Shown: piece after piece, positions 52,624-62,533 of the stretch
Position numbering within the stretch: position 1 is the first letter of the stretch
Layout of the letters: the number at the start of each line of letters is the position of its first letter
Assembly: GCF_011392075.1 (NCBI RefSeq)
Contig: NZ_JAAJBV010000001.1
Span: 1 to 64,000, forward strand
Reading direction: 5' to 3'
Length of the DNA stretch: 64,000 nucleotides
Source of the DNA: Flavobacterium celericrescens
Lineage (GTDB): Bacteria > Bacteroidota > Bacteroidia > Flavobacteriales > Flavobacteriaceae
The notes under the pieces: model-generated
The model's input: only the letters and a program-made list of their open reading frames with translations
Told to the model about the DNA's origin: nothing
Databases searched by the model: none
Translations under genes and position numbers: made by a program

Positions 52624-55419
52624 CTATTTCAATTTTTTCTTTACTTCCACTTCTTGGAAAGCTTCAATTAAATCATATTCCTTAATATCGTTATAGTTTT
52701 TAATCTGCATACCACAATCATAACCTTTAGCTACTTCTTTTACATCGTCTTTAAAACGTTTTAATGTTGCTAACTCTCCCGTGTAGATTACAACTCCTTC
52801 TCTAATAAGGCGTATTTTAGAATTTCTAAAAATCTTACCATCAGTAACCATACATCCTGCAATAGAACCAACTTTAGTTACTTTAAAGATTTCTCTAATT
52901 TCGGCAGTACCTGTGATTTCCTCTTTCATTTCAGGAGACAACATTCCTTCCATAGCATCTTTTAAGTCGTCAATAGCATCGTAAATAATTGAATAATTAC
53001 GGATATCTATTTCTTCTTTATCAGCTAACTGTTTTGCATTTCCTTGAGGACGAACATTAAATCCAATAATGATAGCATCCGATGCAGAAGCTAACAATAC
53101 ATCAGATTCTGTAATAGCCCCAACACCTTTATGAATAATTTTAATTTCAATTTCTTCAGTAGACAATTTAGAGAATGAATCTGCTAATGCTTCTACAGAA
53201 CCATCAACATCTCCTTTGATAATAATATTTAATTCTTTAAATTGACCTAGTGCAATACGACGTCCAAGTTCTGCAAGCGTTGTATGCTTCTTGGTTCTTG
53301 CAGATTGCTCACGTTGCAATTGCGTACGTTTTGCAGCAATTTGTTTTGCTTCTCTTTCATCTTCATAAACATTAAACTTATCACCAGCTGTTGGCGCACC
53401 ATCCAAACCTAATACTGATACCGGAGTTGACGGGCCTGCAACTTTTACTTGATTTCCTCGTTCGTCAAACATGGCTCTAATTTTACCATGATTTTTTCCA
53501 GCTAAAACATAATCTCCGATACGAAGTGTTCCTGCTTGCACTAAAATAGTTGACACATAACCTCTTCCTTTATCTAATTGTGCTTCCACAACTGTTCCAA
53601 GTGCAGGTTTATTTGGATTAGCAGTAAGTTCTAAAACTTCTGCTTCTAACAATACTTTTTCCAATAATTCTGGTACACCTTGACCAAATTTTGCAGAAAT
53701 ATCATGCGATTGATATTTTCCACCCCAATCTTCAACTAACAAATTCATTCCTGCCAATTGTTCTTTGATTTTTTCAGGATTTGCATTTGGTTTATCTACC
53801 TTATTAATTGCAAAAATCATTGGTACACCTGCTGCTTGAGCGTGACTGATTGCTTCTTTTGTTTGAGGCATGATGTCATCATCGGCAGCTACCACAATAA
53901 TTGCAATATCTGTTACTTGAGCTCCACGTGCACGCATAGCAGTAAAAGCCTCGTGACCTGGTGTATCTAAGAAAGTAATTTTTTCTCCTCCTTCTAAAAT
54001 TACTCCATAAGCTCCAATATGTTGTGTAATTCCTCCAGACTCACCGGCAATAACATTTGCTTTACGAATGTAATCTAACAAAGATGTTTTTCCGTGGTCA
54101 ACGTGCCCCATTACCGTAACAATTGGCGCTCTGTGTACTAAATCTTCTGGATTATCTTCGATAACTTCAGCAGCTTCTTCAATATCTGTAGTGATAAATT
54201 CCACTTCATATCCAAATTCATCTGCAACAATAGATAATGTTTCAGCATCAAGACGTTGATTCATGGTAACCATGATTCCAAGCGACATACATGTTCCGAT
54301 TACTTTTGTAATTGGCACATCCATTAAAGATGCAATTTCACCAACAGTAACAAATTCAGTTACTTTTAATGTTTTGCTTCCTTCTTCTTGTGCTTGCAAT
54401 TCATCATCCACACGTTGACGGTGTGAATCTCTTTTATCTCTACGGTATTTTGCTGATTTAGACTTATTACCTTTACCTTGTAATCTTTCTAAAGTTTCTT
54501 TAATTTGGTTTTTTACATCTTCTTCAGATGGTTCAACCTTTTGAATAATTGGTTTTTTTCCTTTATTGAAACCACCAGCGCCAGCACCTTTAACAAACTC
54601 TTTTTTAGGACCACCTGTCTGATTATTTGCTCCAGGAGCACCCGGAGTACCAGGCTTGATGATTCTTTTACGTTTGTTCTTGTTGTTGTTATTCGCATTT
54701 GCTCCGCCCGCATTTTGTGCTTGAGGAGTTCCTGGTTTTTTAATATCTTTTTTAAAGTCTTCTTTTTTCTTTTTTGGTTTTTCAAATTGAGTTAAATCAA
54801 TTTTTTGACCTGTAAAAGTAGCTCCTGACAATTTTTGATATTGTGTTTCTATTTTTACTTCGCCAGCTTCATCCGCAGATTCAGCAGCTGGTTTTTCTTC
54901 TTTAGAAGGCTTTTCAATTTCTACTTTTTTAACAATAGGTTTTTCAACTTCTATTTTAGTATCTTCTACTACTTTCACTTCAGGAGTAGTTTTTACTTCA
55001 GGAGTTTCAACTTTTTGTTCAGCAACAGGAGTTTCAGATGTAACAACTGGTTTTTTAGGATCTAATTCTATTTTTCCAACTGCTTTTGGTGCAGTTACAA
55101 TAGCTTTAGCTTTGATAACTTCTTGTCTTTGGCGCTCTTCTTCCTGCAAACGTTTTGCTTCTTGTTCTTTTTCAAGTTCACGTTTTAATGCCTCTTTCTC
55201 TTTTCTCTTTTCTTCACTTACTTCAAGAGAGGCAACCTTATTCCCTTTGTCAGCAGAAAATTGACCACATAAGACTCCATACTCCTCTTGAGATATTTTA
55301 GCATTTGGACTAGACTCGATTTCGTGACCTTTGTCTTTTAAAAAATCCACAGCTCTATCAAGAGAAATATTTAACTCCCTTAAAACTTTGTTTATTCTTA
55401 TTACTCTTTCTTCAGACAT
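52624..55419 (-). CDS. infB: Translation initiation factor IF-2
   Basis: The protein has 931 residues. The N-terminal IF2_N domain ([24 protein letters not shown]) is followed by a long low-complexity Lys/Glu/Pro and Gly/Asn-rich linker (about 75-330), a second IF2_N region, then the GTPase domain with G1 [13 protein letters not shown]3 DTPGHEAF and G4 NKVD, and domains II-IV. IF-2 positions initiator tRNA and promotes subunit joining. It is the last gene of rimP-nusA-infB and is followed by the bidirectional terminator. Confidence 0.98.
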   Translation of the reverse strand: MSEERVIRINKVLRELNISLDRAVDFLKDKGHEIESSPNAKISQEEYGVLCGQFSADKGNKVASLEVSEEKRKEKEALKRELEKEQEAKRLQEEERQRQEVIKAKAIVTAPKAVGKIELDPKKPVVTSETPVAEQKVETPEVKTTPEVKVVEDTKIEVEKPIVKKVEIEKPSKEEKPAAESADEAGEVKIETQYQKLSGATFTGQKIDLTQFEKPKKKKEDFKKDIKKPGTPQAQNAGGANANNNNKNKRKRIIKPGTPGAPGANNQTGGPKKEFVKGAGAGGFNKGKKPIIQKVEPSEEDVKNQIKETLERLQGKGNKSKSAKYRRDKRDSHRQRVDDELQAQEEGSKTLKVTEFVTVGEIASLMDVPITKVIGTCMSLGIMVTMNQRLDAETLSIVADEFGYEVEFITTDIEEAAEVIEDNPEDLVHRAPIVTVMGHVDHGKTSLLDYIRKANVIAGESGGITQHIGAYGVILEGGEKITFLDTPGHEAFTAMRARGAQVTDIAIIVVAADDDIMPQTKEAISHAQAAGVPMIFAINKVDKPNANPEKIKEQLAGMNLLVEDWGGKYQSHDISAKFGQGVPELLEKVLLEAEVLELTANPNKPALGTVVEAQLDKGRGYVSTILVQAGTLRIGDYVLAGKNHGKIRAMFDERGNQVKVAGPSTPVSVLGLDGAPTAGDKFNVYEDEREAKQIAAKRTQLQREQSARTKKHTTLAELGRRIALGQFKELNIIIKGDVDGSVEALADSFSKLSTEEIEIKIIHKGVGAITESDVLLASASDAIIIGFNVRPQGNAKQLADKEEIDIRNYSIIYDAIDDLKDAMEGMLSPEMKEEITGTAEIREIFKVTKVGSIAGCMVTDGKIFRNSKIRLIREGVVIYTGELATLKRFKDDVKEVAKGYDCGMQIKNYNDIKEYDLIEAFQEVEVKKKLK

Positions 55420-55473
55420 ATAATCTTTTTAAAAATTCTATTTTGTTGTTGTGTTGTTTATTTCAGCAAAAAA

Positions 55474-56715
55474 TTATCCTTCTAATTCTTCTTTTAGGAC
55501 ATTCATTACATCTATAATTGTTTCCTCTTCAAGATCAGTCCTTCTTACTAAATCTGCAACTTCTTGATTCAATACACTTCTTGCTGTATCTAAACCGATT
55601 TTTTCAAATTCTTCGATTACCCAAGCTTCGATTTCGTCTGAGAATTCTCTTAATTCAACATCATCTTCTTCTTCTGCAACACCTTCGCGGATTACATCTA
55701 TTTCATAACCCGTCAATAAACTTGCTAATTTAATATTATTTCCGCCTCTACCAATTGCTTTCGAAACTTCTTCAATTTTTAAGAACACTTCAGCAGTTTT
55801 TGCTTCTTCATTAATTTTAACCGAAGACACTTTTGCAGGGCTTAATGCTCTTGTTATGTACAATTGTGGATTTGTTGTATAATTGATAACATCAATATTT
55901 TCATTACCTAATTCACGAACAATTCCATGAATACGTGATCCTTTCATTCCTACACAAGCTCCAACTGGATCAATTCTATCGTCATATGAATCTACGGCTA
56001 CTTTTGCTTTTTCACCAGGAATTCTAACAACTTTTTTAATAGTGATTAACCCATCAAACACTTCCGGAATTTCTTGTTCAAATAATTTTTCAAGAAAATC
56101 CGGAGCTGTTCTTGACATAATAATCTGAGGTTTATTTCCTTTCAATTCAACATTTTCAATTACACCTCTAACGTTATCTCCTTTTTTGAAGTAATCATTT
56201 GGAATTTGTTTTTCTTTTGGTAAAACAATTTCATTTCCTTCATCATCCATCAAAATTACAGCTTTTGGGCGAACATGATGCACTTCTGCTGTATAAATAT
56301 CACCTATAATATCTTTAAATTGTTTATAAAGATTTGTATTATCGTGTTCATGGATTTTAGAAATTAGATTTTGACGTAAAGCCAAAATTGCTCTTCTTCC
56401 TAATTGAAACAATTTCACTTCTTCAGAAACATCTTCCCCAACTTCAAAATCTGGTTCAATTTTTCTTGCTTCAGATAATGAAATTTCAGAGTTTTCATCT
56501 TCAACTTCTCCATCTTCCACCACCACACGATTTCTCCAGATTTCCATATCTCCTTTATCAGGATTGATGATAATATCAAAGTTATCGTCTGAACCATATT
56601 TCTTTTTTAAAGCATTTCTAAATACTTCCTCTAAAATTGCCATTAGTGTAACTCTATCGATGAGTTTATCGTCTTTAAATTCTGAAAACGATTCAATTAA
56701 TGCAATATTTTCCAT
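55474..56715 (-). CDS. nusA: Transcription termination/antitermination protein NusA
   Basis: The protein has 413 residues: an N-terminal RNA polymerase-binding domain (LIDRVTLMAILEEVFRNALKKKYG), an S1 domain (about 130-200) and two KH domains (VGACVGMKGSRIHGIVRELG and AIGRGGNNIKLASLLTG). The C-terminal acidic repeats found in E. coli NusA are missing, as in other Bacteroidetes. NusA modulates pausing, termination and antitermination. It lies 14 bp after rimP and 54 bp before infB. Confidence 0.97.
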   Translation of the reverse strand: MENIALIESFSEFKDDKLIDRVTLMAILEEVFRNALKKKYGSDDNFDIIINPDKGDMEIWRNRVVVEDGEVEDENSEISLSEARKIEPDFEVGEDVSEEVKLFQLGRRAILALRQNLISKIHEHDNTNLYKQFKDIIGDIYTAEVHHVRPKAVILMDDEGNEIVLPKEKQIPNDYFKKGDNVRGVIENVELKGNKPQIIMSRTAPDFLEKLFEQEIPEVFDGLITIKKVVRIPGEKAKVAVDSYDDRIDPVGACVGMKGSRIHGIVRELGNENIDVINYTTNPQLYITRALSPAKVSSVKINEEAKTAEVFLKIEEVSKAIGRGGNNIKLASLLTGYEIDVIREGVAEEEDDVELREFSDEIEAWVIEEFEKIGLDTARSVLNQEVADLVRRTDLEEETIIDVMNVLKEELEG

Positions 56716-56729
56716 GTCAACTCTTTATT

Positions 56730-57197
56730 TTAAAATGATACTATAACAATTGCTTCTTTTATATTTTCGTAAGGAATTTCAGCTTTTTTATCAACTGTTT
56801 CTTTTCCTTTTCCTATTTTTTTAGGTTCTCTAGCTTGCCATTCTAAAGTAATTTTTTCTTCATCAGCCATCACAAGCTTCGCCTCAATTTCTTCTGATAA
56901 AGTTGTTTTTACTTTTAAACTTCTTCCAATATTTTTTTTGTATTGTCTAATAAATTTTAATGGGCTTGAAATACCTGCAGATGCCACTTCTAAAGAAAAA
57001 TCCTGCTCTTCTCTATCTAAACCATTCTCAATTGTTCGACTAATATCAATACAATCTTGAAGATTAATTCCATTATCACCATCTAAATTAATACTAATTT
57101 TATTAGCCTCATTTATAGATAAATCAACCAAAAATAATTCAGGTCGCCCCGCTAGCGCAACATCTAACAACTCTTGAACTTTATTTTTAAACGTCAT
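56730..57197 (-). CDS. rimP: Ribosome maturation factor RimP
   Basis: The protein has 155 residues with the two-domain RimP pattern: an N-terminal alpha/beta domain ([32 protein letters not shown]) and the SPLKF motif with a C-terminal SH3-like domain. RimP is needed for 30S subunit maturation. It heads the conserved rimP-nusA-infB operon. The -7 element TACATTTG lies at 57260-57267, and a terminator-like hairpin sits between it and the ATG. Confidence 0.96.
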   Translation of the reverse strand: MTFKNKVQELLDVALAGRPELFLVDLSINEANKISINLDGDNGINLQDCIDISRTIENGLDREEQDFSLEVASAGISSPLKFIRQYKKNIGRSLKVKTTLSEEIEAKLVMADEEKITLEWQAREPKKIGKGKETVDKKAEIPYENIKEAIVIVSF

Positions 57198-57205
57198 ATT
57201 TTTAT

Positions 57206-57231
57206 AAAAAGAGGCACGCTATGCGTGCCTC
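57206..57231 (-). promoter_or_regulatory. Terminator-like hairpin (possible attenuator) in the rimP-nusA-infB leader
   Basis: On the minus strand a perfect 9-bp GC-rich stem GAGGCACGC/GCGTGCCTC with a 3-nt loop is followed directly by TTTTT, 8 bp before the rimP ATG. No minus-strand gene lies upstream for it to terminate: the next gene, at 57370, is on the plus strand. It therefore lies in the operon's own leader, downstream of the -7 element at 57260-57267. Confidence 0.65.
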
Positions 57232-57259
57232 ATTATTCATTTATTTCCAAATAACTGGG

Positions 57260-57267
57260 CAAATGTA
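57260..57267 (-). promoter_or_regulatory. -7 promoter element of the rimP-nusA-infB operon
   Basis: On the minus strand the sequence is TACATTTG (perfect TAnnTTTG), 62 bp upstream of the rimP ATG and upstream of the leader hairpin. No convincing -33 was seen. Confidence 0.55.
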
Positions 57268-57294
57268 CAAATTTTATTTGAATTAAAAAAAATA

Positions 57295-57324
57295 TTGTGT
57301 ATTCAGATATTTTTTGTACCTTTA
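57295..57324 (+). promoter_or_regulatory. Promoter of the universal stress protein gene
   Basis: TTG at 57295-57297 and TACCTTTA at 57317-57324 are separated by 19 bp. The -7 differs from TAnnTTTG only in the last base. It ends 45 bp before the ATG. Confidence 0.4.
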
Positions 57325-57369
57325 TAATGTGATATATTCACACCTGATTCAATAACCTAAAACAAACTT

Positions 57370-58194
57370 ATGAAACGAATTTTAGTACCAACCGATTTTT
57401 CAAAACACGCAGAATATGCCTTAAAAGTTGCTGCACAAATTGCAAAAAAGAACGACGGTGAAATTTTTTTAGTACACATGCTAGAATTACCTACTTCTGG
57501 AAATGATGCATTATCAACAGCACACGAAATACCAGAATTAATGCTATTTAAAAATGCTGCCGTTAACAAATTAGATGCAATTATGGATGCAGATTATCTT
57601 GATGGCGTTAAAATTTCGAAAATTATTCAGTTTGAGATGGCTTTTGACGGTATTGTTAAAAACGGAAAAGCACATAACGCAGATTTGATAGTAATGGGTT
57701 CTCATGGTGCAAACGGATTTCAAGAAATGTTTATCGGTTCAAATACTGAAAAAGTAGTTAGAAATTCAGAAATTCCTGTATTAGTAATCAAGCGCGACGA
57801 AGAAACATTTAGCGCAAGCAAATTTGTATTTGCTTCAGATTTTTCTGACGAAGCTAAAAAACCTTTTGAAAAAGCATTTGATTTTGCAAAATCATTTGGC
57901 GCTCATTTACATTTAGTAAATATCAATACCCCTAACAACTTTAAATCTACAAAAGTAGCTCAGCAGACGATAAATGATTTTCTTGCTGGAACCGATACAT
58001 CAAACATAACTACACATATATATAATGATGTTAATGTAGAAAAAGGAATCTTACATTTTGCAAAAAGCGTTGATGCTGATTTAATTGGAATGAGTACACA
58101 CGGAAGAAAAGGCTTGTCTCACTTCTTTAACGGAAGTATTAGTGAAGATTTGGTAAATCACGCAAAACGACCAGTCATTACTTTTAAAATCTAA
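57370..58194 (+). CDS. Universal stress protein with two UspA domains
   Basis: The protein has 274 residues in two tandem UspA domains (about 1-142 and 145-274). The first begins KRILVPTDFSKHAEYALKVAAQIA and carries the nucleotide-binding motif VMGSHGANGFQEMFIGSNTEKVVRNS. The second has GMSTHGRKGLSHFFNGSISEDLVNHA. Such proteins bind ATP and accumulate under stress, but the specific role is unknown. The gene is monocistronic, divergent from rimP, and followed by a strong hairpin terminator. Confidence 0.93.
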   Translation: MKRILVPTDFSKHAEYALKVAAQIAKKNDGEIFLVHMLELPTSGNDALSTAHEIPELMLFKNAAVNKLDAIMDADYLDGVKISKIIQFEMAFDGIVKNGKAHNADLIVMGSHGANGFQEMFIGSNTEKVVRNSEIPVLVIKRDEETFSASKFVFASDFSDEAKKPFEKAFDFAKSFGAHLHLVNINTPNNFKSTKVAQQTINDFLAGTDTSNITTHIYNDVNVEKGILHFAKSVDADLIGMSTHGRKGLSHFFNGSISEDLVNHAKRPVITFKI

Positions 58195-58211
58195 ATAATT
58201 TAGATCTTTAT

Positions 58212-58244
58212 AAAAAAAGACCGCTAAATTAGCGGTCTTTTTTT
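58212..58244 (+). terminator. Intrinsic terminator of the universal stress protein gene
   Basis: A stem of about 15 bp with core AGACCGCTA/TAGCGGTCT and a 3-nt loop is flanked by seven A and seven T. It lies 17 bp after the stop and could work in both directions. Confidence 0.9.
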
Positions 58245-58282
58245 ATGTGTTAATTTTCTTAAAATCAGGAACATGTATAAAT

Positions 58283-58312
58283 AAAAAAACTCCGCTCAAA
58301 AAAAGCGGAGTT
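58283..58312 (-). terminator. Terminator of the tRNA-Gln gene
   Basis: The minus-strand stem AACTCCGCT/AGCGGAGTT with a 7-nt T-rich loop is followed by seven T. It begins only 3 bp after the 3' end of the tRNA. Confidence 0.8.
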
Positions 58313-58315
58313 TTG

Positions 58316-58386
58316 TTGGCCCACAAGGACTCGAACCTTGAATGACGGTACCAAAAACCGGAGTGTTACCATTACACCATGGGCCA
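58316..58386 (-). tRNA. tRNA-Gln (anticodon TTG)
   Basis: A 71-nt cloverleaf can be drawn on the minus strand: acceptor stem TGGCCCA/TGGGCCA, D arm with AATGGTAA loop, anticodon loop TTTTGGT within CCGGT..ACCG giving anticodon TTG (reads CAA/CAG), T arm AAGGTTCGAGTCCTT with the GTTCGAGTC signature, and discriminator A. The 3' CCA is not encoded. The anticodon arm closely resembles bacterial tRNA-Gln. Its promoter and terminator are both recognisable, so it is an independent unit between the stress protein gene and the GT117 gene. Confidence 0.93.
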
Positions 58387-58416
58387 ATTACCATACAACC
58401 TTTTCGATTGCGAGTG

Positions 58417-58447
58417 CAAATGTAGTACATATTTTTTATTCTACAAA
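58417..58447 (-). promoter_or_regulatory. Promoter of tRNA-Gln (-33 TTTG, -7 TACATTTG)
   Basis: On the minus strand TTTG (58447-58444) and TACATTTG (58424-58417) are 19 bp apart, an exact Bacteroidetes promoter. It ends 30 bp upstream of the mature tRNA 5' end. The 346-bp gap 58195-58540 is thus filled by a terminator, the tRNA with its terminator, and this promoter. Confidence 0.75.
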
Positions 58448-58540
58448 TTTTTCCAAAAAAAATATTAAAAAATTAATTTAACATTCTAAATAAGCAAAAA
58501 AATAGTTTCTTTGTAATAAATTAAGAAACCTAATTATTGT

Positions 58541-61500
58541 ATGACTTCATTCAATTTTAAAAAATGGAATACCATTCTAGGATGGTTCTCTTTCGCAATA
58601 GCATTACTTACCTATTCATTAACAGTTGAACCAACACTTAGTTTTTGGGATTGTGGTGAGTATATCGCAACTTCTGCAAACTTAGAAGTAGGACATCCAC
58701 CTGGAGCTCCATTATTTCAAATGTTAGGTGCTTTTTTTGCAATGTTTGCTTTTAGCCCAGACAAAATTGCATTAATGGTTAACTATCTTTCTGTTTTTTC
58801 AAGTGCTTTTACCGTTTTATTCATGTTTTGGTCATTGACCATGTTACTGAAAAAAATTGCTGGGACTTCAAAAGAAATTTCAACTAATCAAAATATAATG
58901 ATTTTAGGAAGTGCTTTCATCGCTTCATTATCATTTACTTTTTCTGATAGTTTTTGGTATAATGCTGTTGAAGCAGAAGTGTATGCCATGGCTTCATTCC
59001 TTATAGCATTATTGTTTTGGCTAGGACTGCGTTGGGAACAAGAATTAGAAACACCTCGTGGCAATAAATGGTTACTAATAATATCTTTAGTCATTGGATT
59101 ATCTTTTGGTGTTCACTTCATGGCATTGTTAGCATTTCCTGCAATTGGATTCTTATATTTCTTTAAAAAATACAAAAATGTAACCATAAAAAGTTTCTTA
59201 TTAGCCAATGTAATCATCGTTGCAATTTTACTTTTTATATTCAAATTACTATTACCATTTACACTGGCTTTCTTTGGAAAAACAGAAATATTCATGGTGA
59301 ACGAATTAGGACTACCTTTTAATTCAGGAACTATATTTGCTTTTTTATTAATTGTGGCTGCATTCTATTATGGATTAAATTATACTAAGAAAAAAGGACA
59401 TATATTTTACAACACCTTAATTTTAGCAATTCTTTTTATTCTAATTGGATTTTCAACTTGGTTGATGTTACCTATTCGTGCCAATGCAGATACTCCAATT
59501 AATGAAAACAAACCTTCAGATGCTGCCGAAGTATTAGCTTATTATAACCGTGAACAATATGGGGAACAAAAATTGTTTTATGGTCCGCAATTCTCAGACA
59601 CCTATTCTGGACTAGATCCTGTAACACCATATTTGGATGAAAAACCAAATTATGAGCGTGATTATAAAACTGGGAAATATATTATTACCAATAATTTTAA
59701 AAACGCAAAACAAAATACAGATGACGCCCACAAAGCTTTTTTACCTAGAATGTGGAGCAACGAACACAATGTAAACTACATGACGTTTGGAGAGCCATTA
59801 GAATTTAGCATGAATCCAAACTACTCATATGAAGACGATTTACCTAAATATGGCATTGACCCAAGAAGTTTAAGCGAAAAAGAACTCATCCACTACGCAC
59901 AGCAAATAAAGGACGATGTTCAACAAAAAATTTCTGATTTCAGAACTGCTTATGCTAAAGGAGATGTCGACTTAAAGGGTTATGATAAGTTTTTAAAAAC
60001 CTATGGCGAATATTTAATTGTAGAAAAACCAACATTTTCAACTAATATGAAATTTATGGTTCAATATCAATTTGGATATATGTACGTTCGCTATTTACTA
60101 TGGAATTTTGTTGGAAGACAAAATGATAATCAAGGAAAATATAATGATTTAGACGGAAATTGGATTACTGGGATTCCGCTTGTAGATGAAGTTTTTATTG
60201 GTTCGCAAAAAAATCTTACATCAGACATGCAAAATAATAAAGGAAGAAATGTTTATTTCGGACTTCCATTCATTCTTGCGCTAATCGGTATTTTTTACCA
60301 CGCTAAAAAAGATTTAAAAAGCTTCTATGTATTAATGGCTTTATTCTTATTTACTGGTTTAGCATTAAAAATTTACTTAAACGAAAGACCTTTTGAACCA
60401 AGAGAAAGAGATTATGCTTTAGTGGGCTCATTCTATGTTTTTGCTATGTGGATTGCCTTTGGTGTATATGCCATTTTTGATTGGATTAAGAAATTTATAA
60501 CACCTAAAGTAGCTATTCCATTGGTGCTAATTATTAGCTTCCTAGCTTCTCCTATGCTTATGGCTAAAGAAAACTGGGACGACCACAATCGATCTGACAA
60601 ATATACAGCATTAGCAATGGCTAAAGCCTACTTAGATTCTTGTGATAAAAATGCCATTTTGTTTACTATTGGAGATAATGATACTTTCCCATTATGGTAT
60701 ATGCAAGAAATTGAAGGCTATAGAACTGATATTCGAATTGTAAATACTAGCTTATTCATGACAGATTGGTACATTGATCAAATGAAACGAAAAGTACACG
60801 ACTCTGAAGCAATTCCAAGTTCATTTAGTAGAGACCAATATGTTGGAAATAAAAGAGATTATAGTTTATTTGTAGAAAGAACTAAAGAACCTCTTATACT
60901 TGACGATATGCTTAAATTCATCGCTTTAGATGATGAAAGAGCCAAAATAGAATTAAAAAACGGAAACAAAGTTAATTATTACCCTTCAAGTAAAGTAATA
61001 ATTCCGATAGACAAAAATGTTATCATCAAAAACAAAGTGGTTTCATCAAAACAATATGACTCAATTGTTTCTGCAATTGAATTTGATATCAAAGGTGATG
61101 CTATTTATAAAAACCGATTAATGATGCTTGACATCGTAAATCAAAACAATTGGAAAAGACCTATCTATTTCACAGGAGGTAGTTTTGGTGAAGATGATTA
61201 CATTTGGATGAAAGATTATCTACAACTTGATGGAATGTGCTTCAAACTAGTTCCTATTAAAACTCCTGTTGATGAGCCAAATCCAATGAAAATGGGTTGT
61301 ATAGATTCAGAAAAAATGTACGATATTGTAATGAAATGGGATTGGGGAAATAGTGGAAATCCAAAAATATACCATGACCCAGAAACAAGAAAAAACAGCA
61401 TCACTTATCGTACTAATTTAGCTCGATTAATGGAAACATTAATTAATGAAGGTAAAAACGATAAAGCCGAAAAAATAATTGATTTAGCAATGACAAAAAT

Positions 61501-61819
61501 GCCAGTTGAATATTTTGAATATTACTCAATGGTAGATCCTTTTGCAATGGGTTATTACGAAGTAGGTAAGAAAGAAAAAGCAAGATTAATCTTATCACAA
61601 TTAATTAAAAAATATCAAGAGAATCTTACTTTTTATAGTGGCTATACTCTAACTGAACAATATTTTTATGCTTCAGACATTGTAACTGACATCGAACAAT
61701 ATAGAGGCTTACTTGAAATTGCAAAAAATGCAAACGATTCAGAATTTTACAACAAAGAGAAAGTGAAATTCAACAATTACAATAAAATGTTCAATGTTTT
61801 CAACAGAAAAATGGAATAA
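58541..61819 (+). CDS. DUF2723 / GT117-family multispanning membrane protein
   Basis: The protein has 1092 residues. About twelve membrane segments occupy the first ~340 residues and 590-690 region. The DUF2723 signature LSFWDCGEYIATSANLEVGHPPGAPLFQML (residues ~30-60) carries the acidic residues expected for a GT-C glycosyltransferase. A large soluble region follows (about 700-900, with FTIGDNDTFPLWYMQ), then a helical TPR-like C-terminus. The family is classed as GT117 in Bacteroidetes and is suspected of transferring sugars from lipid carriers, possibly in protein O-glycosylation. That role is inference. It has a long hairpin terminator downstream. Confidence 0.85.
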   Translation: MTSFNFKKWNTILGWFSFAIALLTYSLTVEPTLSFWDCGEYIATSANLEVGHPPGAPLFQMLGAFFAMFAFSPDKIALMVNYLSVFSSAFTVLFMFWSLTMLLKKIAGTSKEISTNQNIMILGSAFIASLSFTFSDSFWYNAVEAEVYAMASFLIALLFWLGLRWEQELETPRGNKWLLIISLVIGLSFGVHFMALLAFPAIGFLYFFKKYKNVTIKSFLLANVIIVAILLFIFKLLLPFTLAFFGKTEIFMVNELGLPFNSGTIFAFLLIVAAFYYGLNYTKKKGHIFYNTLILAILFILIGFSTWLMLPIRANADTPINENKPSDAAEVLAYYNREQYGEQKLFYGPQFSDTYSGLDPVTPYLDEKPNYERDYKTGKYIITNNFKNAKQNTDDAHKAFLPRMWSNEHNVNYMTFGEPLEFSMNPNYSYEDDLPKYGIDPRSLSEKELIHYAQQIKDDVQQKISDFRTAYAKGDVDLKGYDKFLKTYGEYLIVEKPTFSTNMKFMVQYQFGYMYVRYLLWNFVGRQNDNQGKYNDLDGNWITGIPLVDEVFIGSQKNLTSDMQNNKGRNVYFGLPFILALIGIFYHAKKDLKSFYVLMALFLFTGLALKIYLNERPFEPRERDYALVGSFYVFAMWIAFGVYAIFDWIKKFITPKVAIPLVLIISFLASPMLMAKENWDDHNRSDKYTALAMAKAYLDSCDKNAILFTIGDNDTFPLWYMQEIEGYRTDIRIVNTSLFMTDWYIDQMKRKVHDSEAIPSSFSRDQYVGNKRDYSLFVERTKEPLILDDMLKFIALDDERAKIELKNGNKVNYYPSSKVIIPIDKNVIIKNKVVSSKQYDSIVSAIEFDIKGDAIYKNRLMMLDIVNQNNWKRPIYFTGGSFGEDDYIWMKDYLQLDGMCFKLVPIKTPVDEPNPMKMGCIDSEKMYDIVMKWDWGNSGNPKIYHDPETRKNSITYRTNLARLMETLINEGKNDKAEKIIDLAMTKMPVEYFEYYSMVDPFAMGYYEVGKKEKARLILSQLIKKYQENLTFYSGYTLTEQYFYASDIVTDIEQYRGLLEIAKNANDSEFYNKEKVKFNNYNKMFNVFNRKME

Positions 61820-61835
61820 CTAATTCTCAAAATAT

Positions 61836-61880
61836 AAAATGTTCCAAGTGAAAGAAATTTCGTTTGGAACATTTTTTTAT
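61836..61880 (+). terminator. Intrinsic terminator of the GT117 gene
   Basis: A long hairpin: AAATGTTCCAA pairs with TTGGAACATTT and can extend inwards (AGTGAAA with TTTCGTT, two G-T pairs) to a 4-nt loop. It is followed by a run of T. It lies about 17 bp after the stop at 61819. Confidence 0.8.
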
Positions 61881-61882
61881 GC

Positions 61883-61890
61883 TAATTTTA
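61883..61890 (+). promoter_or_regulatory. Possible -7 element of the deacetylase gene
   Basis: TAATTTTA (one mismatch to TAnnTTTG) ends 4 bp before the ATG at 61895. If used, either the mRNA is leaderless or translation starts at the in-frame ATG at 61934. Confidence 0.3.
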
Positions 61891-61894
61891 CAGT

Positions 61895-62533
61895 ATGAAC
61901 TTCAATTGGGTAAAAACAAATAAATGGATTAAAATGATTTTCAATAATCTGGTTTGGGAAATTCCAAATTCGGATAAAAAAATCTATTTAACGTTTGATG
62001 ATGGCCCAATTCTTGAAGTAACCGAATGGGTTCTAGACCTTTTAAAATCCGAAGAAATTAAAGCCACATTCTTTTGTATTGGCGACAACATTCAAAAACA
62101 TCCTGAAGTTTATAAAAGAATCCTCGTTGAAGGACACCAAACCGGAAATCACACTTTCAATCACTTAAACGGTTGGAAAACCAATACAAATTATTACATT
62201 GATAATTTCAAGTTGTGCGAAACTGAACACTTAAAACTAAACACTGAAAACTCTTTTTTATTTCGTCCTCCTTACGGAAAAATCAAATCAAGTCAATCAA
62301 AGATAATTAGACAATTAGGCTACAAAATAATTATGTGGGATGTATTGAGTTATGATTTCGACGCAACCATTTCTGTAGAAAAATGTTTAGAAAACGTAAT
62401 TTCAAATACAGAACAAGGAAGCATTATCGTATTTCACGATAGCTTAAAAGCAGAAAAAAATCTGAAATATGCATTACCAAAAGCAATACAAATTTTAAAA
62501 AATAAGGGGTTTGTTTTTGATGTAATTTCCTAG
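61895..62533 (+). CDS. Polysaccharide deacetylase family protein (NodB domain)
   Basis: The protein has 212 residues and carries the carbohydrate esterase 4 motifs in order: TFDDGP (motif 1, catalytic and metal-binding Asp pair), HQTGNHTFNH (motif 2, metal-binding His residues), RPPYGK (motif 3) and a C-terminal IIVFHDS (motif 5). Such enzymes remove N-acetyl groups from peptidoglycan or other amino-sugar polymers. No clear signal peptide is seen, so the compartment is unsure. The start could also be the ATG at 61934 (MIFNNLVWEIP), giving 199 residues. Its stop codon shares a CTAG with that of the convergent thioredoxin-like gene. Confidence 0.9.
   Translation: MNFNWVKTNKWIKMIFNNLVWEIPNSDKKIYLTFDDGPILEVTEWVLDLLKSEEIKATFFCIGDNIQKHPEVYKRILVEGHQTGNHTFNHLNGWKTNTNYYIDNFKLCETEHLKLNTENSFLFRPPYGKIKSSQSKIIRQLGYKIIMWDVLSYDFDATISVEKCLENVISNTEQGSIIVFHDSLKAEKNLKYALPKAIQILKNKGFVFDVIS

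Noticed and set aside
54505..55065. Phe/Arg-rich open frames on the plus strand opposite infB
   Set aside because: They are shadows of the Lys/Glu-rich linker of IF-2 and have no independent signals.
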